33,342 bases of DNA from Gammaproteobacteria bacterium (GTDB taxonomy: Bacteria > Pseudomonadota > Gammaproteobacteria > S012-40), in contig WFPC01000052.1 of assembly GCA_015487785.1 (NCBI GenBank), positions 1 through 33,342 on the forward strand, given 5' to 3'. How positions within the stretch are numbered: the first letter of the stretch is position 1; each line of letters starts with the position of its first letter. Below are positions 23,583-33,342 of the stretch, one piece after another. A model generated the notes under the pieces. It did not search any database, had not been told where the DNA came from, and saw nothing but the letters and a program-made list of their open reading frames with translations. Both the position numbers and the translations under genes were made by a program.

Positions 23583-25102
23583 ACAAGAATACCGTGGTCG
23601 CGGCAGCCGTTGCCCTGGCCTTGGGTGCGGCAGGAGGCTACCTGCTGGCGCCCGAGTCCTCCCAGCAGCCCGCCGGCGAAGCCTCCCAGGCCAGCGCTTC
23701 CGCCGAGCGCAAGATCCTCTTCTACCGCAATCCCATGAATCCGGCCATCACCTCGCCGGTGCCGGCCAAGGACGAAATGGGCATGGACTATATTCCGGTC
23801 TATGCCGACGAGGACAAGCCCAAGGAACGCAAGATTCTCTTCTACCGCAACCCCATGAATCCGGCCATCACCTCGCCGGTGCCGGCCAAGGACGAAATGG
23901 GCATGGATTACATTCCGGTCTATGCCGACGAAGAGGGCAGTGGCGGTGAACCGGCCGGCACGGTGAGCATAGACCCGGTCACGGTGCAGAACATCGGCGT
24001 GCGCACCGCCCTGGTGGAGCAACGCACCCTGGCGCGTCGGCTCAATTCCCTGGGACGTATCGATTACAACGAGGAGCGCTTGACCCGACTGCATCCCAAG
24101 ACCTCCGGCTGGATCGAGCAACTGCGTATCGACGAGACCGGTACCGATGTCAAGCGGGGCACCATCCTGCTCAGCATCTATTCACCGGACCTGGTGGCGG
24201 CCCAGCGGGAGTATCTGGTGGCATTGAAGAACTGGGAATCGGTCAAGGACAGTGCCTCGCCGCAGGTGCGCCTGGCCACCAAGACCGTGCTCGACAGTGC
24301 CCGTGAGCGCCTGGAATTGCTGGATGCTCCCGCGCACCAGATCCGTGAACTGGAGCAGAAGCGCAAGATCCGCAAATACCTGCATATTCACTCTCCCTTC
24401 AAGGGCACGGTGATGAATATCGGGGCCCGCGAAGGTCAATACGTCACCCCCAAGGACGAACTCTACATGATCGCCGATCTCAACAGCATCTGGGTGTACG
24501 TGGACGTATACGAAAACGAACTGCCCTGGGTGAAACTGGGTGACGAGGCCGAAATGCGGGTGCGCGCGGCGCCCGGCCGGGTGTTCAAGGGCAAGGTGAA
24601 TTTTATTTATCCCTATATCGACGGCAAGACCCGCACCGTGCGGGTACGCCTGGAATTCGACAACCCCGAGCGCATTCTCAAGCCGGGCATGTTCGCCAAC
24701 GTGGTGCTGCACGTGGATCCCCAGCCCGGGGCGCTGGTGGTGCCTAGCCAGGCCATCGTGCGCTCCGGCAGCCGTGAGCAGGTTTTCGTGGTGCGCGCGC
24801 CGGGCAAGTTCGAGCCACGTGAAGTCACTCTGGGTCTGAGCGCCGACGGGTACACCCAGATTCTCTCCGGGCTGAAGGCCGGCGAGCAGGTGGTGACCTC
24901 GGCCACCTTCCTGATCGACTCCGAATCCAAGCTGCGCGAGGCCACCGCCAAGATGATGGAGGCCATGTCGGCCACAGGGGCGGGCGATGCCGGTATGGAC
25001 ATGAGCGACATGGACATGAGTGACATGGACATGAGCGATCTCGACATGGAAGACATGGACATGAGTGACATGGACATGCCCGAGCAAGGCGCGTCGCGCT
25101 AG
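23579..25102 (+). CDS. cusB: RND adaptor (CusB-like) with duplicated metal-binding domain and Met/Asp tail
   Basis: 507 residues. N-terminal membrane anchor about 1-25. Two tandem heavy-metal-binding domains (43-78 and 83-118) share the sequence FYRNPMNPAITSPVPAKDEM and GMDYIPVY; the CusB family normally has one. The membrane-fusion core follows: beta-barrel and lipoyl halves (LHPKTSGWIEQLRIDETGTD, LHIHSPFKGTVMNIGAREGQ), helical hairpin (about 200-260) and membrane-proximal domain to about 455. The C-terminus (473-502) is six pentapeptides close to MDMSD, with 11 methionines. Methionine-rich stretches bind Cu(I)/Ag(I), and CusB delivers metal to CusA, so this copy seems expanded for metal capture. 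Starts by ATGA overlap with cusC. Confidence 0.92.
   Translation: MNKNTVVAAAVALALGAAGGYLLAPESSQQPAGEASQASASAERKILFYRNPMNPAITSPVPAKDEMGMDYIPVYADEDKPKERKILFYRNPMNPAITSPVPAKDEMGMDYIPVYADEEGSGGEPAGTVSIDPVTVQNIGVRTALVEQRTLARRLNSLGRIDYNEERLTRLHPKTSGWIEQLRIDETGTDVKRGTILLSIYSPDLVAAQREYLVALKNWESVKDSASPQVRLATKTVLDSARERLELLDAPAHQIRELEQKRKIRKYLHIHSPFKGTVMNIGAREGQYVTPKDELYMIADLNSIWVYVDVYENELPWVKLGDEAEMRVRAAPGRVFKGKVNFIYPYIDGKTRTVRVRLEFDNPERILKPGMFANVVLHVDPQPGALVVPSQAIVRSGSREQVFVVRAPGKFEPREVTLGLSADGYTQILSGLKAGEQVVTSATFLIDSESKLREATAKMMEAMSATGAGDAGMDMSDMDMSDMDMSDLDMEDMDMSDMDMPEQGASR
23705..23932 (+). repeat. Tandem 108-bp repeat coding the two metal-binding domains
   Basis: Units 23705-23812 and 23825-23932 differ at only a handful of third codon positions (about 6 of 108) and are separated by 12 bases. 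Both encode the same 36 residues. The near identity of synonymous sites indicates a recent duplication or gene conversion. Confidence 0.92.
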
Positions 25103-25111
25103 GAGCCCGCC

Positions 25112-28100
25112 ATGATCAAGAGCATTATCGATGCCTCCCTGAAAGACAAGTTTCAGGTCATGATTGCCACCTTCCTGCTGGTGGCGATCGGCGTGTGGGC
25201 GGTGAAGAACACGCCACTGGATGCCATTCCGGATCTTTCCGACGTGCAGGTGATCGTGTTCACCGAATACCCCGGCCAGGCGCCCCAGGTGGTGGAAGAC
25301 CAGGTGACCTATCCGCTCACCACCGCCATGCTGGCGGTGCCCAATGCCAAGGTGGTGCGGGGTTATTCCTTCTTCGGCTATTCCTTCGTCTACATCATCT
25401 TCGAGGACGGCACCGACATGTACTGGGCCCGTTCGCGGGTGCTGGAATACCTCAACTATGTCAGTGGCCGCCTGCCGCCGGGCGTCAATCCCAGCCTGGG
25501 TCCGGATGCCACCGGCGTGGGCTGGGTGTATGAATACGTACTGGTGGACAAGACCGGCAAGCACGACCTGGCCCAGTTGCGTTCCCTTCAGGACTGGTAT
25601 CTGCGTTATCCGCTGCAGACTGTGCCCGGGGTTGCCGAAGTGGCCTCGGTGGGTGGTTTCGTCAAGCAATACCAGGTGGAAGTCGATCCCAACGCCTTGC
25701 TGGCCTACAACATTCCCCTGTCCAAGGTGAAACGCGCCATTCAGCGCTCCAACCGCGACGTGGGCGGTCGCCTGGTGGAAATGGCCGAAACCGAGTACAT
25801 GGTGCGCGGCCTGGGCTACATCAAGTCGCTGGACGACCTGCGCAGCATTCCGGTGGGCGTGGACGAGAACGGTGTGCCCATTCGTCTGATGGACGTGGCC
25901 CATGTGCACCTGGGGCCGGAGCTGCGCCGCGGCGTGGCCGAGTTCAACGGTGAGGGTGAAGTGGCCGGTGGTGTAGTCATCATGCGCTACGGCGAGAATG
26001 CCCTGGCCACCATCGAGCGGGTGCGGGAAAAACTGGAGGAACTCAAGCAGGGTCTGCCAGAAGGGGTGGAGATCGTTCCGGTCTATGACCGCGGCGATCT
26101 CATCGAGCGGGCGGTGGACAACCTCAAAGAAAAGTTGATCGAGGAATCCATCGTGGTCAGCATCATCTGCATGCTGTTCCTGCTGCATGTGCGCTCGGCG
26201 CTGGTGGCCATTCTCAGCCTGCCCATCGGCATCCTCATCGCCTTCATCGTGATGAAGTGGCAGGGCATCAATGCCAACATCATGTCCCTGGGCGGGATCG
26301 CCATTGCCATCGGCGCCATGGTGGACGGCGCCATCGTGATGATAGAGAACGCCCACAAACACCTGGAGCATGCTGCCAGGGCAAAAGGGGCGGCATTGAA
26401 CAACCGCGAGCGTTGGCAGGCGGTGGGAGATGCCGCCAAGGAAGTGGGACCGGCCCTGTTCTTCTCCCTGCTTATTATCACCGTGTCGTTTTTGCCGGTA
26501 TTCACCCTGCAGGCCCAGGAAGGCCGCCTGTTCGCGCCCCTGGCCTTCACCAAGACCTACGCCATGGCGGCGGCGGCGTTGCTGGCGGTGACCCTGATTC
26601 CGGTGCTGATGGGCTATTTCATTCGCGGCAGGATCCTGCCCGAGGCCAAGAACCCGGTGAATCGTTTTCTGCACAAGCTGCATTCGCCGGTGCTGGCCCT
26701 GGCGGTGCGCTGGCGTTTCACCGTGGTGGCCCTGGCCATTGCGCTGCTGGCGGCCACGGCCTATCCGGTGATGAAGCTGGGCAGTGAATTCATGCCGCCG
26801 CTGGACGAGGGCGACATCCTCTACATGCCCACCACCTATCCGGGCCTGTCTATCACCAAGGCCAAGGAGATCCTGCAACAGACCGACAAGATCCTGAAGA
26901 CCTTCCCCGAGGTGGAGACGGTATTGGGCAAGGTGGGCCGTGCCGAAACGGCCACCGATCCGGCGCCCTTGTCCATGCTGGAGACCACCATCCGGCTCAA
27001 GCCCCGGGATGAGTGGCCGGATCCGCAAAAGACCACCAAGCAATTGATGGACGAGATGGATGCGGCGATCAAGTTCCCCGGCCTGGCCAATGCCTGGACC
27101 ATGCCCATCAAGACCCGCATCGACATGCTCTCCACCGGTATCAAGACCCCCATCGGCATCAAGGTCAGCGGCCCCGACCTGGAGGTGCTGGAGCGGGTTG
27201 CAGGTGATATCGAGCGGGCCTTGAAAAACCTGCCCGATACCCTGTCCGCCTTCGGAGACAAGGCGGCCGGTGGTTATTACCTGGACTTCGATATCGATCG
27301 CCAGGAAGCCGCCCGTTACGGGCTCACCGTGGGTGATGTCCAGGACATCATCCAGAGCGCCATCGGCGGCATGAACATCACCCAGACCGTGGAGGGGTTG
27401 GAGCGTTACCCGGTGAACCTGCGTTATCCGCGTGAATTGCGCGACAACCTCGAGCAGCTCCAGCGGGTATTGGTGCCCACGCCCACCGGCGCACAGATTC
27501 CACTTTCCCAGGTGGCCGAGCTCAAGCTGCGCCGTGGCCCCCCTTCCATCAAGAGCGAGGACTCGCGTCCCAATGCCTGGATCTATGTGGACATAAAGAC
27601 CTCGGATATCGGTGGCTACGTGGCCGAGGCCAAGCAGGTGGTGGCCAGCCAGGTGGAGATTCCGCCGGGCTACACCCTGGTGTGGTCGGGACAGTTCGAA
27701 TACATGGAACGTGCCGCCAAGCGTCTGCAGATCGTGATTCCACTGACCCTGCTGATCATCTTCCTGTTGCTGTATTTCAACTTCCGCAACATCACCGAGC
27801 CGCTGGTGGTGATGTTGTCCATTCCCTTCGGCCTGATCGGTGGTTTCTGGCTCATTTACTGGCTGGATTTCAACATGTCGGTGGCGGTGGCGGTGGGCTT
27901 CATTGCCCTGGCTGGTGTGGCGGCGGAGATCGGCGTTCTGGTGCTCACCTTCATCGATCACGAGGTGGAGCGCCAACGCCAGCGCAAGGCCGCGCGCCAC
28001 TTCGACGAACTCACCGGCTCCGAGATCGAGCAGGCCGCCGAATTCGTCGACCGGGAGGAAAAATGGCGTCGCCAGCAGCGCCTGACGCCGGAGGCTTTTC

Positions 28101-28384
28101 GCCTGGATACCACCGAGATCATGCAGGCGGTGCATGCCGGCACTTCCGAGCGGGTGCGGCCCATCGCCATGACCGCCACCGCCATCATCGCTGGCCTGCT
28201 GCCCATCATGTGGGGCAGTGGCACTGGTTCCGAGGTCATGCAGCGCATCGCCGCGCCCATGGTGGGTGGCATGGTCACGGTCACCGTGCTGAGCCTGCTG
28301 GTGCTGCCGGTGATTTATGGCCTGATCCTGCAAACCCAGGAAAGAATGCGCCTGCGCCGGGAGGCGGAAGCCGAGCGTGGATGA
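25112..28384 (+). CDS. cusA: Heavy-metal efflux RND pump, CusA-type (Cu(I)/Ag(I))
   Basis: 1090 residues, AGGAG upstream, nine bases after the adaptor stop. Heavy-metal RND features include TPLDAIPDLSDVQVIVFTEY, the transmembrane segments about 10-30 and 335-540, the GGIAIAIGAMVDGAIVMIEN relay helix with acidic residues, and the second half ending in transmembrane helices about 870-1075. The three methionines that bind Cu(I)/Ag(I) in E. coli CusA (573, 623, 672) have counterparts at Met572 (ILYMPTTYPG), Met622 (LSMLETTIRLKP) and Met672 (RIDMLSTGIKTP), so monovalent copper/silver is a far better call than the zinc/cobalt CzcA type. It moves metal from periplasm (and perhaps cytosol) through the CusB and CusC partners. 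Confidence 0.94.
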   Translation: MIKSIIDASLKDKFQVMIATFLLVAIGVWAVKNTPLDAIPDLSDVQVIVFTEYPGQAPQVVEDQVTYPLTTAMLAVPNAKVVRGYSFFGYSFVYIIFEDGTDMYWARSRVLEYLNYVSGRLPPGVNPSLGPDATGVGWVYEYVLVDKTGKHDLAQLRSLQDWYLRYPLQTVPGVAEVASVGGFVKQYQVEVDPNALLAYNIPLSKVKRAIQRSNRDVGGRLVEMAETEYMVRGLGYIKSLDDLRSIPVGVDENGVPIRLMDVAHVHLGPELRRGVAEFNGEGEVAGGVVIMRYGENALATIERVREKLEELKQGLPEGVEIVPVYDRGDLIERAVDNLKEKLIEESIVVSIICMLFLLHVRSALVAILSLPIGILIAFIVMKWQGINANIMSLGGIAIAIGAMVDGAIVMIENAHKHLEHAARAKGAALNNRERWQAVGDAAKEVGPALFFSLLIITVSFLPVFTLQAQEGRLFAPLAFTKTYAMAAAALLAVTLIPVLMGYFIRGRILPEAKNPVNRFLHKLHSPVLALAVRWRFTVVALAIALLAATAYPVMKLGSEFMPPLDEGDILYMPTTYPGLSITKAKEILQQTDKILKTFPEVETVLGKVGRAETATDPAPLSMLETTIRLKPRDEWPDPQKTTKQLMDEMDAAIKFPGLANAWTMPIKTRIDMLSTGIKTPIGIKVSGPDLEVLERVAGDIERALKNLPDTLSAFGDKAAGGYYLDFDIDRQEAARYGLTVGDVQDIIQSAIGGMNITQTVEGLERYPVNLRYPRELRDNLEQLQRVLVPTPTGAQIPLSQVAELKLRRGPPSIKSEDSRPNAWIYVDIKTSDIGGYVAEAKQVVASQVEIPPGYTLVWSGQFEYMERAAKRLQIVIPLTLLIIFLLLYFNFRNITEPLVVMLSIPFGLIGGFWLIYWLDFNMSVAVAVGFIALAGVAAEIGVLVLTFIDHEVERQRQRKAARHFDELTGSEIEQAAEFVDREEKWRRQQRLTPEAFRLDTTEIMQAVHAGTSERVRPIAMTATAIIAGLLPIMWGSGTGSEVMQRIAAPMVGGMVTVTVLSLLVLPVIYGLILQTQERMRLRREAEAERG

Positions 28385-28418
28385 TGTTCATACTAAGCAA
28401 CGAGAGGAGTAAAACAGC

Positions 28419-28898
28419 GTGAAACGAAACGATTTGATGGTCCTGGTTTTTGGTCTTGTCATGGGGATTTCCGCTCCCCCCGCCTGGGCCGATGGCGATC
28501 ACGGGCACGGCCATGGTCATGACGAGGCCGGGCACCACGAGATGAAAGGGCACGGCGATCACGACATGGGCGCCATGCAGGGCATGTTTCTCAAGAAAAA
28601 GACCATCGACGGTTACACCGTGAGTTTCCACGTGATGGAGGCCAAGCAGGGCATGCGCCACGGTGGCAGTCACAATTTCATGATCAAGGTGGAGAAGAAC
28701 GGCAAGGCGCTCGACGACATCAAGGTCAACTCCAAGGTGGTACATCCCAATGGCAAGGCGCAGACCAAGATGTTGATGAAGATGGGCGACTGGTACATGG
28801 CCGGCTATGACCTGGGCCATGCGGGTAAGCACAAGCTGATGATCCTGTTCAAGACCGCCGATGGCAGCAAGCACAGCGGCGGGGTGTACTACCCCTGA
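28419..28898 (+). CDS. His/Met-rich periplasmic metal-binding protein
   Basis: 159 residues from GTG at 28419, with AGGAG nine bases upstream. Signal peptide 1-24 (ending PAWA). The mature N-terminus is a His/Asp/Met-rich stretch (DGDHGHGHGHDEAGHHEMKG and then MGAMQGMF), followed by a beta-sandwich-like domain (about 60-158) with GYTVSFHVMEAKQGMRHGGS, KVVHPNGKAQTKMLMKMGDW and HKLMILFKTADGS. The His and Met are arranged as in periplasmic copper carriers such as CusF, CopC or YtkA-like proteins, without clear homology to one. Likely a chaperone or buffer feeding the RND pump, which is encoded 34 bases upstream. Confidence 0.8.
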   Translation: MKRNDLMVLVFGLVMGISAPPAWADGDHGHGHGHDEAGHHEMKGHGDHDMGAMQGMFLKKKTIDGYTVSFHVMEAKQGMRHGGSHNFMIKVEKNGKALDDIKVNSKVVHPNGKAQTKMLMKMGDWYMAGYDLGHAGKHKLMILFKTADGSKHSGGVYYP

Positions 28899-28907
28899 GA
28901 CTCTTGG

Positions 28908-28937
28908 CCGGCCGCGTATGGGATGTTGCGCGGCCGG
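28908..28937 (+). terminator. GC-rich hairpin at the end of the cus-like operon
   Basis: CCGGCCGCG (28908-28916) and CGCGGCCGG (28929-28937) form a perfect 9-bp stem with a 12-base loop, nine bases beyond the stop of the periplasmic protein. No T run follows, since the MerR-type promoter begins immediately at 28940. It may weakly terminate or pause transcription and separate the upstream operon from the downstream promoter. Confidence 0.55.
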
Positions 28938-28939
28938 TA

Positions 28940-28970
28940 TTGACCTTGGGGTCGGCCCCAGGCTTATCAT
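28940..28970 (+). promoter_or_regulatory. MerR-family (CueR-like) metal-inducible promoter
   Basis: TTGACC (28940-28945), 19-bp spacer, TATCAT (28965-28970). The spacer holds a dyad, CTTGGGG (28945-28951), TCGG, CCCCAGG (28956-28962), extended by A-T at the outer edge, centred as in the E. coli copA promoter. A 19-bp spacer with central dyad is the hallmark of promoters untwisted by MerR-type activators. Transcription would start near 28977 and cover the small membrane protein (28999) and the P1B ATPase (29237). Confidence 0.85.
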
Positions 28971-28998
28971 CGGGCAGAAAGGCGAAACGGGAGGCCGT

Positions 28999-29199
28999 AT
29001 GCAAGAACGTACCCTGGCATGCTTGATGGCTTTCAAGATCGCCTGTTGTGTGGGTCTGCTGATCTTTTTTCTCGGTGGTTTCGGTTTTCTGGCCGGGCTG
29101 GGCAGCGGCAGCCTGTTGCTGGCCGGACTGGGATTGCTGGCCCTGATGTTGGGCTTTTGGTTGTGGATGAAACGAGGCAAGGCATGTAGCAGAAAATGA
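28999..29199 (+). CDS. Small Cys-containing membrane protein, 66 residues
   Basis: ATG at 28999 with GGGAGG four bases upstream. Two predicted transmembrane helices (about 11-34 and 37-57) with Cys8, a Cys16-Cys17 pair inside or at the edge of helix 1, and Cys63 in the basic C-terminal tail ([10 protein letters not shown]). The vicinal cysteine pair in the first helix recalls MerT-type metal uptake proteins, but the protein is too short and lacks other features, so this is analogy only. It is the first gene behind the MerR-type promoter and precedes the P1B ATPase by 37 bases, so it probably helps pass metal to or from the ATPase. Confidence 0.75.
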   Translation: MQERTLACLMAFKIACCVGLLIFFLGGFGFLAGLGSGSLLLAGLGLLALMLGFWLWMKRGKACSRK

Positions 29200-29236
29200 T
29201 GTCGGAAGAATAATCACTAGAAAAGGAGGTGCCCTG

Positions 29237-31965
<2,729 letters not shown>

Positions 31966-31966
<1 letters not shown>

Positions 31967-32154
31967 TGGAGACTGGGGACGTGGTGCCTGCATGCCGGCT
32001 GGGCACCGGCAACACGGCCAGGCAGAGAAGGGCCCTGCCGATCTGGTATTCGGCATTGGGGGTTGTGCCGGATGGAGCCGGTGGCCTGGCATGCCTGGAG
32101 GTCTCCGACCGGGAGCCCGAGTGTCATCTGGGAAAAGAGAACAAGCCATCGTGA
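31966..32154 (+). CDS. Possible small overlapping ORF between copA and the dehydrogenase
   Basis: A 62-codon frame whose ATG overlaps the copA stop (TGATG) and whose TGA overlaps the GTG of the dehydrogenase gene (GTGA), the arrangement of coupled genes. GGTGA lies seven bases before the ATG. The product, starting METGDVVPACRLGTGNTARQ, has three Cys and no signal or helix, and I recognise nothing in it. The 184-base gap otherwise holds only short GC hairpins. It may be a real small gene or chance. Confidence 0.25.
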
Positions 32155-33233
32155 AGAACCCCTGTCATTGCCAGAACAACCAGGCCTACTTTCTTGCCCG
32201 GGCCTTCGATCAGTTGGCGCTGGATGCGTCCCAGCGCGAACTGCTGCTGGCGGCGTTTCGTGAGACCCGGGTCAGCATTCCTCTGAAGATGCGTCGCGAG
32301 GGTCGTGAGCAGGTGCGCAGCTTCGTGGGGTATCGTGCCCAGCACAACCATGCCCGCGGCCCTTTCAAGGGGGGCTTGCGCTTTCATCCCTCGGTGGATC
32401 CCGGCGAGATTCTCGCCCTGGCGCAGTTGATGACCTGGAAGACCGCCCTGGTGGAGATTCCCTTCGGTGGCGCCAAGGGAGGGATTGCGGTGGATCCAAA
32501 GTCGCTGGATGAAAGCGAGCTCGAAGTGCTCAGCAAGCGTTTCTGCCAGAAGATGTCGCCGGTGATCGGGGTGCACCAGGACATCCCTGCACCCGATGTG
32601 GGCACCGGGGCACGCGAGATGGCCTGGTTGCTGGAGGAATACAGCAAGATGCACGGCTTCCAGCCGGCTGTGGTCACCGGCAAGCCGGTGGAACTGGGCG
32701 GTTCCCGTGGACGGCGCGAGGCGACCGGTTTCGGTGTGGCCTTTTTGGCGCGTGAGGCTGCCCGCGATCTCGGTCTGCCGCCCAATGGCCGGGTCATCGT
32801 GCAGGGGTTTGGCAATGTGGGGAGCCACGTGGCCCTGCGGCTGGCCCAGTGGGGCTATCGTATCATCGGCCTGTCCGATTCCCGCGGGGCCGTGCTGTCC
32901 GAGGAAGGCATCGACGTGCAGGCGGCACTGGCCTGGCGCAAGCAGCATGGCCACCTGCAAGGGCTGGAAGGTTGCCGCGAGCTGGACAACGACACCTTGC
33001 TGGAACAGGCCTGCGATATTCTGGTGCCGGCGGCCATGGAGGCCACCATCCATTGTGGTAATGAGGCGGCCATCCAGGCTCCACTCATTGTCGAAGCGGC
33101 CAACATGCCCATCACCCATCGTGCCGACCAGCGCCTGCATGCGCGCGGTGTGAGGGTGGTGCCCGACTTGCTGGCCAATGCCGGCGGGGTGAGTCCTTTC
33201 CAATCCAGAAATGAGCCTGAAGGACGGTGGTGA
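32151..33233 (+). CDS. Glutamate dehydrogenase family protein, C-terminally truncated
   Basis: 360 residues from GTG at 32151, against about 410-430 for the Glu/Leu/Phe/Val dehydrogenase family. The N-terminal domain has YRAQHNHARGPFKGGLRFHP, catalytic Lys97 in LMTWKTALVEIPFGGAKGGI, and PAPDVGTGAREMAWL. The nucleotide domain has RVIVQGFGNVGSHVALRLAQ, then DILVPAAMEATI and VVPDLLANAGGV. Family members continue TVSYFEWVQN and about 60 more residues of closing helices. Here the frame runs into SPFQSRNEPEGRW and stop, and no other frame restores the lost part. The protein may be inactive or unstable. No good ribosome binding site; coupling to an upstream frame is possible. Confidence 0.85.
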   Translation: MKNPCHCQNNQAYFLARAFDQLALDASQRELLLAAFRETRVSIPLKMRREGREQVRSFVGYRAQHNHARGPFKGGLRFHPSVDPGEILALAQLMTWKTALVEIPFGGAKGGIAVDPKSLDESELEVLSKRFCQKMSPVIGVHQDIPAPDVGTGAREMAWLLEEYSKMHGFQPAVVTGKPVELGGSRGRREATGFGVAFLAREAARDLGLPPNGRVIVQGFGNVGSHVALRLAQWGYRIIGLSDSRGAVLSEEGIDVQAALAWRKQHGHLQGLEGCRELDNDTLLEQACDILVPAAMEATIHCGNEAAIQAPLIVEAANMPITHRADQRLHARGVRVVPDLLANAGGVSPFQSRNEPEGRW

Positions 33234-33243
33234 GAGAGTCTGA

Positions 33244-33342
33244 TCAGGCGGCGGGGTTCTGGGCTTTGTTGATGTTACGAAACAGTTCGGCCCGTGCCTC
33301 GTTGAGGTGCTGGGCGGCCTCATTGTCGCTCATGGCACAGGC
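33244..33342 (-). CDS. C-terminal tail of an unidentified minus-strand gene
   Basis: On the minus strand a frame open at the right edge ends at TGA (33246-33244). It encodes ACAMSDNEAAQHLNEARA followed by ELFRNINKAQNPAA and stop. An internal ATG at 33333 would make only a 29-residue product, so a longer gene entering from outside is more likely. The tail is helical and polar, not recognised. It starts about 50 bases past the point where the dehydrogenase homology ends, so it could be the end of an inserted gene or element. Confidence 0.45.
   Translation of the reverse strand, partial: ACAMSDNEAAQHLNEARAELFRNINKAQNPAA

Noticed and set aside
24182-28333. A very long open frame on the minus strand opposite cusB and cusA
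   Set aside because: Its product is His/Gln/Gly-rich and low in complexity, the usual shadow of a GC-rich gene with third-position bias. The plus-strand genes have full families and ribosome binding sites.

Overview
The window comes from the chromosome of a GC-rich Gammaproteobacterium, probably a Chromatiales or Thiohalobacter-like sulfur-oxidiser. The evidence is the housekeeping set (guaA, ssrA, gluQ, a GAF-containing ptsP, rppH, a DUF2058 gene), the tmRNA tag ANDDNYALAA, a PEP-CTERM-like sorting signal and strong use of GC-rich codons. The genus is an inference. There is no phage, CRISPR array or recognisable insertion sequence in the interior.

Layout: 1-707 holds the guaA 3' end, a structured spacer and the tmRNA gene on the minus strand. 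920-2565 has a SAM methyltransferase with a well-formed promoter and a convergent PEP-CTERM-like gene. 2727-4782 is a three-gene minus-strand operon: outer-membrane beta-barrel, periplasmic HMA (CxxC) protein and NHL-repeat lipoprotein. 4841-7567 carries small membrane proteins, a DUF481 outer-membrane protein and a DUF2058 gene; one of these, a 49-residue protein, is supported by its ribosome binding site. 7635-10401 is a von Willebrand A (VWA) membrane protein plus a membrane-anchored coiled-coil protein. 10536-15653 has gluQ, two uncharacterised genes, ptsP (TTG start) and rppH. 15780-18156 is a translationally coupled HAD phosphatase, FecCD permease and ABC ATPase. 18173-20464 holds yjbQ and a lipoprotein with a very acidic tail, whose promoter carries four 11-bp repeats like an OmpR/PhoB-family operator.

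The most interesting part is the metal (most likely copper/silver) region at 20701-31966. In order it encodes a Cys-cluster secreted protein, a DUF2231 membrane protein with a His-rich tail, a MerR regulator, a CusC-like outer-membrane factor, and a CusB-like adaptor with a duplicated metal-binding domain and six MDMSD-like repeats. These are followed by a CusA-like RND pump that keeps the three-methionine copper path, a His/Met-rich periplasmic protein, a small Cys-containing membrane protein, and a CopA-type P1B ATPase with three YHS and two CPMHPE-type domains instead of HMA domains. A textbook MerR-family promoter (TTGACC, 19-bp spacer with a dyad, TATCAT) lies at 28940-28970, upstream of the small membrane protein and the ATPase. 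The likely route is: the ATPase moves Cu(I) out of the cytosol, periplasmic His/Met/Cys-rich proteins hold it, and the CusCBA-like complex expels it.

The window ends in a glutamate dehydrogenase that loses its C-terminal portion abruptly near 33190, next to the tail of an unidentified minus-strand gene. This may be a rearrangement or element boundary.
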